Shown piece after piece: positions 11,822-26,043 of a DNA stretch of 64,000 bases (positions are counted from its first letter, which is position 1; each line of letters opens with the position of its first letter). A model generated the notes under the pieces. The model ran no database searches. It was not told the origin of the DNA and saw nothing but the letters and a program-made list of their open reading frames with translations. Origin of the DNA: Parietaria judaica (taxonomy: Eukaryota > Streptophyta > Magnoliopsida > Rosales > Urticaceae); assembly GCA_954871525.1 (NCBI GenBank), contig OX940865.1, positions 7,688,001 through 7,752,000 on the forward strand. The letters run 5' to 3'. The position numbers and the translations under genes are program-made.

Positions 11822-12427
11822 TGTAGAGGGCGATTTTCACCACCTTGCAGTCACAAGGAAAACCGTAAAGAATGCAATAAAAATATATACACGATTATTC
11901 CCTGATTTATTTATCCCGAAAGGACTCGGTTTTCCCCGTTTATTAGCTTGGACAATCGAAGAATAATGATAAGGATATGATTTGATGCCGCACCACGCCG
12001 CTCTCGACGAGGCTGCCTACGTACCCGGCGAACCAGGATCAAGTCATCACGTAGTTCAATGGATTTTGGCTTGATCTCTTCATTCTTTTTCTTCTCTGTT
12101 TCGTTGGTTTTCTTCTCTTTTTCTCTTCTCTTCTTTCTCCTCTCTTTCTTTCTTTTCTTCTTGGCTGAATGTCTCTCGGCTGATTTTCTTGGATCCCCTC
12201 TTAATGAGGTTTCTTTTATTATTTATAGGGTTAGGGTTGATTGAGCCTTTTCACTTTGGGCTTTTTCTGCGAATTGGGCATTTCTTCATGGGTGAAGCCT
12301 TTCCTCACAAACTGGGCTTTTATGTTGACTACGGTCAACGTATTTCTTTCCTCTATTCGACGTCGTTTTGGGGCCGTAATGGCACGCGTTATGTTAAGGA
12401 TGGATTTGACGAAATCCGACATCAACA
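11822..12427 (-). repeat. LTR (5' LTR in element sense)
   Basis: 606 bp, aligned base for base with 7700-8305 except for about two substitutions I noticed (near 11889 and 12041). TATA box at 12220-12227 on the minus strand. Confidence 0.93.
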
Positions 12428-12432
12428 ATATA

Positions 12433-13040
12433 GGTTGTGGAAAAAAAATAACTCAACCCAACCCAACCCAATTGAATTCAACCCCAATCTAACTCAACCT
12501 AATTAACCCAATAAATATCGGGTTGAGTTGGGTCCAACCCGAATAAAGTATCAAGTTGGGGTCGGGCCGGATGCATTGGGTTGGGCCGGCCCAATTGACC
12601 CAACAAAGCTTTTCCTTTTAAGTAATTTATTATTTGTTTTTTTATATTTGATGGTAAAAACACATAGAGTAAGAAGGTAAAAAAAAAACAAACCTTGAAT
12701 CTCATATTTATGTTTAATTATTATTTTATGTATATGATTATGTTTTTAGTTTATGTTTAAGATTACGTTTCTAATTAGTTTACGACTACGTTTCGTTCTT
12801 CTGTTATTGAATGTTTCGAACTTTACAATGTTTAGTTTTTTAATAGGATGTTTGAAAACATTATTATAAATTTATGTTTATTGATTGATGGTTTAAATTT
12901 ACGTGTTATTTGGGTTGGGTTGGGCCTTTGAAAATATTGAGTTGGATTGAGTTGCTTTTCCAAAATCTAATAAGTTCGGGAAAATCGGGTTCAACTTTTA
13001 GCTCGGGTCAACCCAATCCAAACCATGCAAACTATATATA
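12433..13040. mobile_element. Decayed transposon with ggttgggt-rich ends
   Basis: Left end rich in caacccaaccc and right end rich in gggttgggttggg, in inverted arrangement around an AT-rich core. This is typical of non-autonomous plant DNA transposons. The 4.7-kb retroelement abuts its left side. No clean terminal repeat or duplication could be fixed. Confidence 0.4.
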
Positions 13041-13660
13041 TATATATATATTCCGGTGCATTGATACGTGGCATGCAAAGCTCTAATCTTTGCAACTTCT
13101 CTTTTGTATTGTATATATACTAATAATAATCATATAAAGAAAGAAGCATTAAAAAATAAACGTTCTTCATGTTTAGTGCTTCTTATATTTTATTCCTAGA
13201 ACTAATTATTGTTTTTAGAGATTGTTACAAATAGTCCATGGTCATTTGAGTATTAAAATCATAAAATCAATGAAAAAGTGTAAAGAAAATGTTAATTATA
13301 TTTACTTATTTATTTTAAAAAGAAAAATAATATCTTATCAATTTAATCACTAAGAAATTCTTATATATCATCAATATATATAGGTTAAATTGAAAATATT
13401 AATCTCTTACCATTAACATGACAAGATAAATAATTTTAGAGGTTAAAATAAGTGATGATAACTAAGATACTTTAAAGTTTAAATTGATATTATTAAATTT
13501 AATATATAATATCATTTATTTTTGAAATATATAAAAGTTACAAAACTTCCCAAAACAGTTATCTCGAAAATCTTTTTATTTCTCTCACTTTTTCATTCAT
13601 TTAATTTAATCATAACAAAAAGATAATTTGTTCGCATAATAAGCTTTGTGTTTTTAAAAA
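13041..13660. other. AT-rich spacer upstream of RPL11
   Basis: AT-rich, with no coding signal. It may hold distal promoter sequence. Confidence 0.5.
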
Positions 13661-13677
13661 GGGTTTTGGGCATATGG

Positions 13678-13726
13678 AAGCCCATTAAATGGAAAGGCCC
13701 AATAAGGCCCGTGCAGCAAAACCCTA
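13678..13726 (+). promoter_or_regulatory. Site II elements and telo-box of RPL11
   Basis: agcccatt (13679-13686), two ggccc-type site II cores in ggcccaataaggccc (about 13696-13710) and the telo-box aaaccctag (13718-13726) lie 90-135 bp before the ATG. This pairing, read by TCP factors and telo-box binding proteins, is the usual promoter signature of plant ribosomal protein genes. A pyrimidine-rich leader (13735-13795) follows, as in TOP-like ribosomal protein mRNAs. Confidence 0.8.
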
Positions 13727-13813
13727 GCTCCTTTTTAGGCTTCTTTCTTCTTCCTCGGTCACTCTCCTCTCTTCTTCTTCCTCTTCCCTGCGGCTACCAC
13801 CTCGCTAACCCTA

Positions 13814-15242
<1,429 letters not shown>

Positions 15243-16620
15243 GCTTGAGATACTAGGTGTTTTTGAGATATTAGAAACCGTTTTATTCTCTCGATTTTGG
15301 GTTTTTTTTCGAAATTGGAAATTATGTTTTTGAGACTTATTTATTTTGTGTTTTTATCAAAATACAGTTCAGTTAAAAATTGTTTTGGTAGTTGGCAACT
15401 TTGTTCAGCTGAAATTCTTCAATATTTTTTGTATAAGAAAATATAATTACATAATCGTTAAGTTTTAAGAATGGTAGTTGTTGAATTGCACGACTTAGAC
15501 AAAAATAAGTAAGTTATGTATATAAAAATGGAATTTTCTATTACTGATTTTTTCTTTAATATTTTGTCACATAGAAAAGATAACTTTAGATTAAATGTAC
15601 AATTGAGGACTTTAATTTCTAAGGTAAATGGAAGGTAATGAATTTTCTTAAATGAAACTCAAAAGAAGAACCAAGCAAAAGAAAGAAAATATAAAACAAG
15701 GACAAATTATGATGATACTATAATTAGTCATTTGGGCTAAATATCTCGTGGCCCAGCTACTTCCTTTAGCCCTAAACTCATTCGTTGATCCACAATTTAT
15801 GAAGATATTTAATATCGTTTTGTTTTTGTTTTGGACACTATTATTCAGTTTATTTTCAAACACCAAAATATTAGGCGGATCTATGTTGAGCTGCTCAAGG
15901 ATAACCGTAGTTCTTTCTAAATTTTAGAAAAATATTTTAAAATTTCTTCGAAAATCTTATTTTACTCTTAATTATGTTTAATTAGCTTCTCCACAATTTT
16001 CTTTTAAAAAAAAAACTTTTCCACAATTCTAGTCCTCTCAAAATTTGTATCTTACGTCCGTCTAATGCACTTGTAGACTCGATGCTCTTCAGTATTTATT
16101 TGAGATATTTTCGGCAAAAGTACTACAAAATATCTTTTGATCGTTGTATATTTTAAATTTTATTTTCTTGTGGCAAAAGTTCCAAAAAACTAAAAAAAAT
16201 CTCTTGCCGTAAGTTTAAAATCTTATCGTGGTAAAAATTTCAAAAAAACTAAAAATAATCCTACCTTAAGTGCAAATTTCTTAGGCATGATTATTTTATA
16301 GCTTTTTGAAACTTTTCGTACGATAAAATGAATTTTAATATCCTGTTACTATAAGACACTTTGTGCTAATTTTGCCGTGAATATCCCAATTTAATTTTAT
16401 GCTATATTTTGGTTTGTGACAAAAAAAAAAAAAAAAAAACCCTCCATGAAAAGAGTCAAAAGTATATAACCGCTAAAATCACGTTCAATTCCCATGAAAA
16501 AAATCCCGTTCAATTGATATTCAATAAATTAATAACCTTGATAGTTTCACTCACATTATTAATTTATCAGGTTATTACATATATATATATATATGTTGTT
16601 AATAATTGCAGTTAAATAAA
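15243..16620. other. RPL11 3' flank and AT-rich spacer
   Basis: The RPL11 3' UTR probably ends within about 250 bp; exact poly-A site not determinable. Beyond it, 16130-16280 has short imperfect direct repeats (gcaaaagttccaaaaaac type). No gene seen. Confidence 0.5.
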
Positions 16621-17240
16621 ATTGAGATAGCGTCGAGCGGGTCGAAATGTCGAACACTCGAGACGAACGGTCTATCCAATTACCGAGATTTTTTCCGACG
16701 TTAAAATGTTACGTAAAACGGCTATATTGATTATAACCGTTATGAATATTGAATTCAATTTATTACGTTACAGATTAATTGTAATTTATTAGTAGCCGTT
16801 ATAGAATTGATTGACAATCAATTCATTGTCTCCTTCCCACATTTATATATTGAAGTGACCTCGAACCCATTCGACACACCACAATCGAAATCACTTTCCA
16901 AAATGTCTCGAGAAACTATGAGCTTGCTTCCCGGTTTTTCACTCCGCAAACACAAAATTTCATGCTTCCCATCGTTTTATGTCGTGAGTGTTTCGGTAAT
17001 GGAGTTCAAGAAGGTTCAGTTCGTCGGTGAACTTCGAAGTGCTACGGAGTTCTCGGTCATCTCGTTATATCCTGGGAATCTAATCGCCTAACGAACCTCA
17101 AGCACGTAGAGGAGGCGAATCAAGCTTTAAGGAGAGGGTCTAACGCGTCTCGGGATTCGCTAACTGTGTTCTGTTTTACAGGATATCAAACAAGTTTTGG
17201 ATCAAACCGACAAGCCGATGCTCGTCGAGATCCAAGAATC
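16621..17240 (+). mobile_element. LTR-like relic
   Basis: A moderately GC block with abrupt edges in AT-rich DNA. It has a TATA-like tttatatattg near 16843, CG-rich phrases and no credible ORF (16807-17091 has no recognisable domain). It resembles an LTR with promoter in + orientation, but no TG/CA pair with target duplication could be fixed. Confidence 0.3.
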
Positions 17241-17323
17241 TACACGATAAGTATTATGGAATTTATTCTCTACTGTTTTTACTATTATTCGTTTCTCATT
17301 ATCATCATGAATAGAATTATACC

Positions 17324-17328
<5 letters not shown>

Positions 17329-17371
<43 letters not shown>
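17329..17371. repeat. (TA)n microsatellite
   Basis: About 21 uninterrupted TA units, followed by a 21-bp direct duplication (tgtataaacttaagtagtat type) at about 17380 and 17405. A second (AT)n tract is at 17905-17930. Confidence 0.9.
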
Positions 17372-17375
<4 letters not shown>

Positions 17376-17899
17376 CACGTATAAACTTAAGTAGTATTAT
17401 ACATGTATAAACTTAAGTAGTATTTCTTAAATGTTCAATTATCAAAATACTACTTGTTTAGCTCCACTTCTATCCCATGTATGGGCATGGCCATTATGCT
17501 AAGGTTACATTCTTAAAATAGTCGAAGAACTCGTCAGACAGGAATGGTTTAAGGATCATATTATATAAATTTAGGCTTAGCTAGATTAAAAATAGCCTAG
17601 TCAAATAACTATTCATGTATAATATTCCTATTACACACACATGTATGCACTACAGTACTAAGTTATAAATTTTTGTACTTTAAATAAATAAATTTAATAT
17701 TGATATATTTCACGAATATTTTTCTATATGAATATGATCATCTTATATGCATTATTAATACTACACGTCGAGAGAACATTCTCCAACTAAACTTTTGTTA
17801 AAGATGGTCATCATACACCTTTTTTTTTTACATCGATAATATCTTATTTAAGTTTCCATCAAAGACGTAGAGTATATATTTTAAGTATTTTTTCGCATA

Positions 17900-17930
<31 letters not shown>

Positions 17931-18865
17931 GGAAATAATTGGAAAAAACCAGTCATCGAATTGCACAATTGTGGACTTCCAAAGCTAATTTTGCTTCAGA
18001 AAATGAAGTGCAAATCTACCAGTTTTAATTATTTTTGTCACAAATTCAAAGCATGTTTAATGACAAGAAATATTTGTAACCAATAAATGATTTTGTGGCA
18101 TAAATGCCATTGCCAAGAATTTCAGGGCTGGTGAAAGAATTTAATTGATGTGAGAACTCTTTTGAAATGTAAAAAAGAAACAATTAAAAGGAAATTAGTA
18201 TTGACTCAATTTGACATATTTAATACATTAACCCTAAAGTGACACTTGACTTGAGTTAATTTTATTGGAAGACTTGTGGGACAGGCGAGTTTTGCCCGGA
18301 ATATAGGAAACGTGTATTCAAACTTTGACCAATTAAGCTGACAATGATCTAAAGTGAAAAATAACGGGAAAAGTACCCTCAATAAATATGAAATGCCATA
18401 TTTTTTTGTTCAATTTTTTGAACTCGTCTTTTGGTACAATTTCCCGTGATTGCACCCAAAGAATAATATAACGGGGAATCAAAATTGATTTGATTTATAA
18501 ATTTATATATACCACGAGCCATATGGCAAAAAGAGCGAGCAACCCGCGCTCATAATGTGCAAAACCATAGGAGGAGGAGGAGGAGTATTGCATGAACCAA
18601 ATACCCATTTATGACTCAAGATTTCAAAAAAATGCTGAAATCTATTTATAGTAACTAAAACAAGTAAATTATTGAATGGTGGAAAATATACCCTTCATTA
18701 GTTTTATTCGTTTTAAACTTTTAATTAGTAATTCTATTATTTAGTTTATAATTATAATTTTTAACGATTGATTTGAATAATTCTTTTCCTTAAATCTAGC
18801 TTAATAAAATAATTAATTAATTTTAAAAATCCCCTAAAATGTGCTATTTTGTTATCCCCTAAAAA
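17372..18865. other. AT-rich intergenic DNA, nothing recognised
   Basis: AT-rich with a (GGA)n patch near 18570. No gene or clear element. Confidence 0.5.
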
Positions 18866-18870
18866 GTTAA

Positions 18871-20169
18871 TGTTATATGCAATTTTCGATATGTATAAAA
18901 TTTGGGCCCTATTGACGAAAGTCAAAGCCCGCTAGAAAAGTCAAGGCTCATTTAGCTTAAGCTCAAGCCCATCTGGCGAAGCCCTAAGGATCGGGCCCGA
19001 AGACGAAGTTCGAATGGCAACAAGGCAACATAGCCGACATGGCGATGAGGCGACAAGCCGACATGACGACAAAGCGATGAGGCGACAAGCCGACACACCA
19101 ATCATCTCCCTGATTTAGGGGGAAATGGTCATCACATTTTCCTATAAACAGGAGGCTCCTCCTCCTCATTTCACACATTTTTCCACACTTGGAATTCTCT
19201 CTCTAAAATGAGAGCTTCTCTCTCTAGAATTCTCCTTCTCTCTGCGAGTTGAGAGCCGACATTCCGCTCCTTGGTATCTCGAGTATCTAGGCTCGTCAGG
19301 TACGAGGATGAAACTTGATCCATGGCGGACGTCGTGCCTAGCCGACCTTCGATCCATGTCGACGCCGGAATTCTCCTTCTCCCCGCGAGTTGGGAGCCGA
19401 AATTCCGCTCCTCGGAATCTCGAGTATCTTGGCTCGTCAGGTACGAGGATGAAACTTGATCCATGGCAGACGTCGTGCATAGCCGACCTCCGATCCATGT
19501 CGACTCCCGATCTTTGTCAAGGTGAGGGCTCTTGGGTGCCATAGGTCGTTGACATCGATGCCCAGACATGCCACCCCAGGCATGTCGACTCGACGCATCC
19601 TAGCTCTGGCATCTAGTTGGTGCAACTAGCTTCGCCATTTGGCTACGTCGACAGAGACCCCGTCTCCGCAATCAGCTCCCGGCTTGGCCAGGCAAGCTCA
19701 GGTACATACGCCCTAACCTTCCACTTTGAACTACGTGATGACCTGATCCATTTAAAGGGTACGTAGGGAGCCTTTCACGAGGCGCGGCATCAAATATTTT
19801 TACCCTTTATCTTTTCCCCATCTTCAAGCATATGAGATGACAAGCGTCATAGAGGCATCGGAGGACCAACCCTCCGATTCTCCTAGACGTCTTCTACATG
19901 TGCATGTTACAAGAGAGTCTAGTCATCAAAGACGCCGCCGCCAAGGCCGACGACCTCGAGCCTAGGGTTCGCCGCGGATTCAACCGCATGATGACATCCT
20001 TAGTCAACGCTCGTTAAGACAGTTCATGCCACGCTGGAAACGACTATCTGCATCCAGCTAAGTCATTCTTCATTGACTCCTCATTCAATTATCCAAGTAT
20101 TTGTCGGGTCCCACTCAGGCCTGGGACTTGGATCTGTTTCTAAGTTAAAGCCATTTTTATGCGTTAACA
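18871..20169 (+). mobile_element. Solo LTR, Ty3/Gypsy (1,299 bp)
   Basis: Starts TGTTA and ends TAACA, with a perfect 5-bp duplication gttaa on each side (18866-18870 and 20170-20174). There is one TATA box (cctataaacag, 19141-19151) followed by a cap-region-like stretch, so it reads on the + strand. At 19725-19795 it shares a motif block with the LTR of the 7.7-kb element: gaactacgtgatgacctg, ggtacgtagg and gcggcatcaaa in the same order. No internal region or second LTR remains, so it arose by LTR-LTR recombination. ORFs inside are chance. Confidence 0.85.
19227..19508. repeat. 141-bp tandem duplication inside the solo LTR
   Basis: Two copies starting gaattctccttctc at 19227 and 19368, with scattered substitutions. 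They lie just downstream of the TATA box, so the duplication affects the start of the transcribed part of the LTR. Confidence 0.85.
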
Positions 20170-20289
20170 GTTAAGAAAAAACCCCAATTATTATTTCTAT
20201 CATATGAAACTATTGGGTTTGATATAAGTTTCAAAAATATATCATATTTACATTATTCATTGATTTGTATAAAACCTAGGTTTCTTCAC

Positions 20290-20670
20290 TACACGCACAG
20301 ATTGTAAATCGTATTTATACATACCATTATGTAATCGTATATATATATATATATACCATTACATGATCGTATTTGTGTAATGTTTTTGAACGTATATATA
20401 CATACCATTAATTAATCGTATATATATACCATTTCTTAATCGTATATGTGTATTGTTTTTTAACGTATATATACATACCATTACGTAATCGTGTATATAT
20501 ATATATATATATATACCATTTCAACAACAATCTTCAAAATCTTAGCGTGAGCCTTACTATGGAGGTTGTTATGGAGTTCCTCAGTGAAACACATGGTTGA
20601 ACGGACCGAGAGCCGTATATATACATACCATTGTGTAATCGTACATATACATACCATTACGTAATCGTCG
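20290..20670. repeat. Minisatellite cgtatatatacataccattacg
   Basis: Degenerate units of about 28-35 bp, each with ataccatta and taatcgta, at 20310-20520 and again at 20615-20670, with (TA)n expansions between. Two stretches separated by about 90 bp of unrelated sequence. Confidence 0.75.
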
Positions 20671-23600
20671 GACAAAGCCTGCGAGTGAAGGAGAAGATGA
20701 GATCGAGGATCTAGAGGAGGAATGTGACCTGGAGTTCGTCTGAGAGGAGTAATGTGACCAGATGACGAATCGTGCGGCCTGAGCGTCGCCGGAGAAGAAG
20801 AACCCGCGCGGAGGAGACGGGAGGCGTGAGTCGACTGAAATTTGCGATTTGGGGATTTGGAGAGAGAGAAAAGGAAAGGTCGATAGACTGATACCAACAA
20901 TTAAAACAAATATTGATAAATGATTTAATTTTTTGAAAAGTACCATAATTAAATGAAATTGTAATTAAAAGGTTAAAGTTGTCAACCATAATTGTAGGGG
21001 GGAAATTCGAAATTGATATATATTATTAATAATTATTAAACAAAAAATAATAATTATAACTAATATTATGGTTAATATGGTCTATTTTTTTTATAAATGA
21101 GTATAAATTAGTTTTATGAAACTATGAGCATTTCTCATAAACTTAATGTGCTTTTTAGGCATTATGTGAGTTTTTCTTATATATATATATTTATTTATTT
21201 ATTTATCATTTCCAGTTTCCACTATATTTAATTATTTGTACATGAGTTTTTGGTAATATGTGGACGTGAGTCAAAATAACGCAAGTATATATGGGCCAAA
21301 AGAGAAAAAGAAACAAAATAAAAGTAGTATTGATCTTTTCATGATAAAGTTTGTCTAAGTGAGCAAGAATTTATTTGCACTGCAAATTTGCAATACAATT
21401 TTATCCAAAAAAAAGAAAGCAATAATTTAATGAAAAATTGAATAAAAGATTCGTTTTTAGTGGCTTCTGAAACCATGCCTTTGATTACGTAATTGCACAT
21501 GAAGTATTTATAGTTGCCGACTATTTATGCTTAATCTGTCAACATGTATAATATATTGGACACATATATATAAAGTCTTCATGGTTTTTAGTTGATTTCT
21601 AGTTTATTTTCAAAGCTTAAATATTTGATTGAAAGCAATTCTTTGCTATGAGAAACTACTTAAAAAGCTATATTTTTGCTAGTGGGAAGCATGTTCTTTT
21701 ACTTTTTTCCTTTTATAATCTTAATTATGTATGGGGATAACCTTAACCAATTGAGAAGAAAAATGTGGGTTATATAACCTATTAAATTATTCATCAACTA
21801 TTTATTAAATATATGTAGTATTAATTGTATTTATCTCCATTTTCTCTCCTTCATAGTTTCAATATTTTTAAGTAAATTATATTATTGATTATATTTGCCC
21901 TCTTTTCTCTTTCTCTTTCATAGTTTCCTTCCATATTATTAAGTCTATATTAATTATATTTAACCCTTCTTTTTTTCTCTCTCCTTCATAGTTTCAATAA
22001 TATTTAGTATATTATAATTGTATGCTCTCTCTCTCTCTCCTATATAGTTTCAATTTTCAAATTGTTAAGTATAGTATATATTAATTAAATTTTCCCTCAT
22101 GTGCTAATGGGGTCAATATCATTTGAGCATCACTTTATGTGTAATGGCATTTATAATCTTGACCTAATCACAGGCTGTACATAAAGCCTAATTAAATGAT
22201 GGTTGTCTAACATTTGAGGTAATGAAAACAAGTCAACCAACTTGTTACATTAAAATTGTAAAATTATGAATAAACCAATAAATGATGAGCAAAGCATTAA
22301 GAAGGCCATGTGAAGAGGGTCCATTCCATTCCCATTAACATCAATATCCTTTTGGTGCATCTTATTTTTCACACTCACGTAAGAAAATGACAAGAGAAAG
22401 AGCTCATGAATTTTCTTCTATTTATTTTTCTCATTTTATTTATTATTTTATACGAATTATTTATATTATTATATGTATAGTTGAATAGGTGAACAACGGT
22501 TCACTCCAACTGCATACTTTAAGGCTGAATTTGACAGGAAAGCAAACTAAATAATTAAATTTCTTAATTTGTAGGGGAAATTTTTTTATAAAGAAGATGA
22601 TATATCATAGTAAATTTGAGGAGTAAAGTTAAAAAATAATTTAGTCGAGTATTTGAAATTGTATTTTTGTTTTTGGAAAGATCCAAGCCGATATAATATA
22701 AAATTTAAAAATTCACTAAGCTACCAATTTTTTTATTATTATTATTGAAATCTCTTAATAAAAATTTGGAATCTAGCCAGTACTTCAATATCATTTCAAG
22801 TTTCAACAACAATCTCTTTACAAACCAACTTTCGGCATGAATAAATGTGTGAACTTTTCTTGGTTCCTACTTGGATAAATTATATGTATACATCATATAT
22901 ATATATATACCAACAGTAAATGAGAAAGCTAGTGCCTCCTCTATATATGGACAATATCTAAGTGGGTTCAAATATTTTATCCAATTTATTAGCTCAAAAA
23001 GAAAATAAATCTAAGGATAGAAAATAGAAAGTCACACAAACAATTGGCCAAGAAATTCGTGCTATTTATTACCTCTTCTTTTATTTTTTGAGGCATCATC
23101 ATTTATTGAAACCAAGCCTCTGCCAGAAAAGGACATCTTCAATGTAGGAAAAAGGGAAATTTATGCTACTGTGACACTTTTGGAGAGAGACTTTGGTTAG
23201 GGAAATTAGGTACACTCAAACTCAAACACACACAATGCACAAGACTCCCATTATTTGGTGAACATTTTTTCTTTGTTCACTACCTTTTAAGAAGGTCACC
23301 ACATGTGAACTACACTAGGGTGTGTTTGAAAACAGTAATATATAATATATTCGACAACATAAAAAAATGTACTTAACAAAAATTTTATTATAGGTGAAAT
23401 TTTGATTGAAAAAGCAAAAATCCTGGACAAATACTAGGTACTGATTGGTGTTGGAAACTTGTTTAAACCACATACCTTAAGGAAATATATTTACATACTA
23501 AAAATCAAGTTAGTCCTTATCAACAAATTACATTATAAGATAAACGTTTTTTTTTTTTTTTTTTTTTAAATTATAGAGTTCGGATCCAATTATACATCTC

Positions 23601-23707
23601 TCAATGATACATATTCAAATACTCAACCAGTTGAAACGTTTTATTTTCTAATATTCTTCATTGTAAGAATATTTGAAAGGAAGATAGTCTTTGAGAAGAA
23701 AAGAAAA
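20671..23707. other. Intergenic DNA without a recognised gene
   Basis: 20671-20880 is moderately GC-rich with short minus-strand ORFs of low-complexity Ser/Arg/Pro composition and no domain. The remainder is AT-rich with (CT)n at about 22026-22043 and a T run at 23547-23567. Confidence 0.45.
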
Positions 23708-23723
23708 ACTATTCAATGCCTAT

Positions 23724-23941
23724 ATATATAATTTTTTTTTGAGTGAGGTGACACTATCGGCCAATGCTACAATGCACTCTCGCATGACTTAGATATACTC
23801 AGTGTAAGAACAGGGGACACTATTGGCCAAGTTTACAATAATGTAAAGGGGGCACTCATTTTGAGTCTCGTGAGGGTTTGAACCCATGATCTCTTGAATA
23901 GAGGAGTGGTAGAGTCACCACTTGGCCAAACAAGCTTGGTT
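23724..23941 (-). mobile_element. tRNA-derived SINE with 16-bp target duplication
   Basis: Bounded by perfect 16-bp direct repeats actattcaatgcctat (23708-23723 and 23942-23957). On the minus strand the head carries an A box (tggccaagtggtgactc) and B box (gggttcaaacccc-like) about 35 bp apart. The element ends in an A tract (ten T on the + strand at 23733-23742), as expected for target-primed insertion. 218 bp. The long duplication with no decay suggests a recent insertion. Confidence 0.9.
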
Positions 23942-23957
23942 ACTATTCAATGCCTAT

Positions 23958-26043
23958 TAGAGCGAGGTTTAAACTTACATTATTGAAAATTAGAACTTTA
24001 AGAGTTTATATTTTTAACTATTGATTTTTTCATGGATGATAAATAGAACTTTGGTGTTGTTGCAGCAATTGGAGATTGTAAGTTTAATCTTTAGATTTAT
24101 TTTATTCATTATATATGTAGGGAGGTTAAGTTGAATAACCGTATTAACTATTGACAAGATAATTAATATTTGGCTATTTTGCAAATAATTTCTCATATAT
24201 ATAGTCCGTGAGGATGAAAATAGATAATCTTCAAATAATTAGTAATCTAATCTAACCAATTTCAATTAGAATTTTAGATTTTTTAGAAACTGATGATAAA
24301 AGGAAGTGGTAAATGTGATATACTACTCCATTTTTAGTGGTAAATTAAGTACTATACCTTTTAAATTTATTTAAATATTGTTGTTGTAAAGAAATCTGAT
24401 TTGAGATATTTGTCCCCTTGTCCCACCATAAAGAAAAATCATGAATAGTGATTAAAACAAACCACAACTTCACTCAAAGTTCACATTTCCATATCTCATT
24501 CTCTTCCCAAATTAATACTCAAAGGTGTGAGAAGGTGAAAATCTTACCCAAACCCTTAAATTGCGCAAATCAGAAAAGTTAATGTACAACTACAACTACA
24601 AGTAAATAAAGAGTAAAGACAACAAAGAGTGCACAAACTTTAATTCCGTATAACCTAAATATTTCTGAGTTTTCGAATTTCAAGTAGAGTTACCCAAACA
24701 GATTTTTTAAAAATATATATGGGAACGACTCGGGCACGGGTTGACTGCGACCCACTAAAGCGCACCCGTGGGATCGTAATGCCGCTTAGAGAAGACTAAC
24801 TTCGAGTAAATCTTAATTTGGAATTCCTTTTTTTTGAAAAAAACTTAACGGTCCCGGGCTTCCGATATTTTTTTAGAACAGGATTTTCGTGTCCGTATTC
24901 TTTAAAGAAGAAGAAGAGAATTCGAAATTCCAAATTAGAATAGAAGAGCAGAGTGAAGAGAGGGAATTCAAATAGTAGTCATAAGCGCGTAAGAAAGAGA
25001 TGGGAGGCAGAAAAGGCAAGATATGGAGGCCTTTTTTGAGCAAGCAAAAGTGAAGCTCAAATCAATTGGGAAATGTGATGGCGTGAAGAGGACACAACCC
25101 ATTCGTCAATTTTCAAACCACATAACTATTTGAATGATGGATTATTAGATAGCATTGCACATGCCAATACCATTTATCAAAATCATTAATATAAACTATT
25201 ACGTAATAACACGCGTCGTCACCACATTCTCAATTTACACGTCGCCGAGATTACGGGGCTAATTGGTGGATGGATATCATCATTATTCACTCTTGACAAA
25301 ATCAACCCAATGCATTAAAAACAAACAAACCGTCAAAAAGCGGTAAACTAATAGTCCGTTGATTCGGAGGAACTGGAATTCGGGCTCCAGCAAAATTTCG
25401 TTCCATTTTCCTTCCCAGTCTTTATACGGTCAAGTGAAGGGCAGAACAAGCAGGCGCAGTGAGCTGGAGATGGGCAATCCGTTCTCAATCGCCTATTTAA
25501 CCGAAACCAGAAATGCGGTATTCCAGATTCCGAAGTCCATAGTTATAAGGCATTGGATCACAAGTATCAATACACATGTAGAGAATTGAGATAGATGGAA
25601 AAATGGTTGATGAATGATGATATACTATTCAAATTGGGAAAATCAAATGAAACAACAACTGTATAAAAAAAAGAAAGCCCACAAAACAAACAGCAACAGA
25701 ACCAGTGGCTGATTGTGTAAACCCTATGACGATGAAGATGATGATCCAGATTCATTCATGCCTATACATACACATTCTCTCTGCGACCTAAAACTCTCTG
25801 TTTTTGTTTCTCCTTATTTTTCACAACTCATGGCGACTCTGAATAAATATGACGAGACCTCTCTCCTCTTACCCCTTCTCCTCGTTTTACAAATGAATAA
25901 TAATGGAATAGATTTGACACAATAATCTGTTGCTGCACAGAACCCTAACGCTACATTTATTTCCGAGCAAGAGCCCTTCCTCCATCGTCGTCGTCTTTCT
26001 CGGAGCAAGAGCTTAGAGGCCGAGATTTCTCCCCAAAAAATAA
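23958..26043. other. Spacer and 3' flank of the LRX gene
   Basis: AT-rich. 25600-26043 probably contains the LRX 3' UTR on the minus strand. A GC-richer patch at 24720-24860 and another at 25340-25560 have no recognised content; the 76-codon ORF at 25359 is not recognised. Confidence 0.45.

Larger units (their letters stand above)
7700..12427 (-). mobile_element. Non-autonomous Ty3/Gypsy Tat-like LTR retrotransposon (4,728 bp)
   Basis: Two 606-bp direct LTRs (TG...CA) are bounded by a perfect 5-bp duplication atata (7695-7699 and 12428-12432). The tRNA-type primer site (TGGCGCC core) lies left of the right LTR and a polypurine tract right of the left LTR, so the element runs on the minus strand. 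No gag, protease, RT or integrase remains. The interior holds the terminal exon of an antisense ORF, five tandem-repeat blocks and a leader resembling that of the 51242-63810 element. LTR ends and PPT/PBS regions match that larger element, so trans-mobilisation by a relative is inferred. I see only about two differences between its LTRs, so insertion is recent. Confidence 0.92.
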
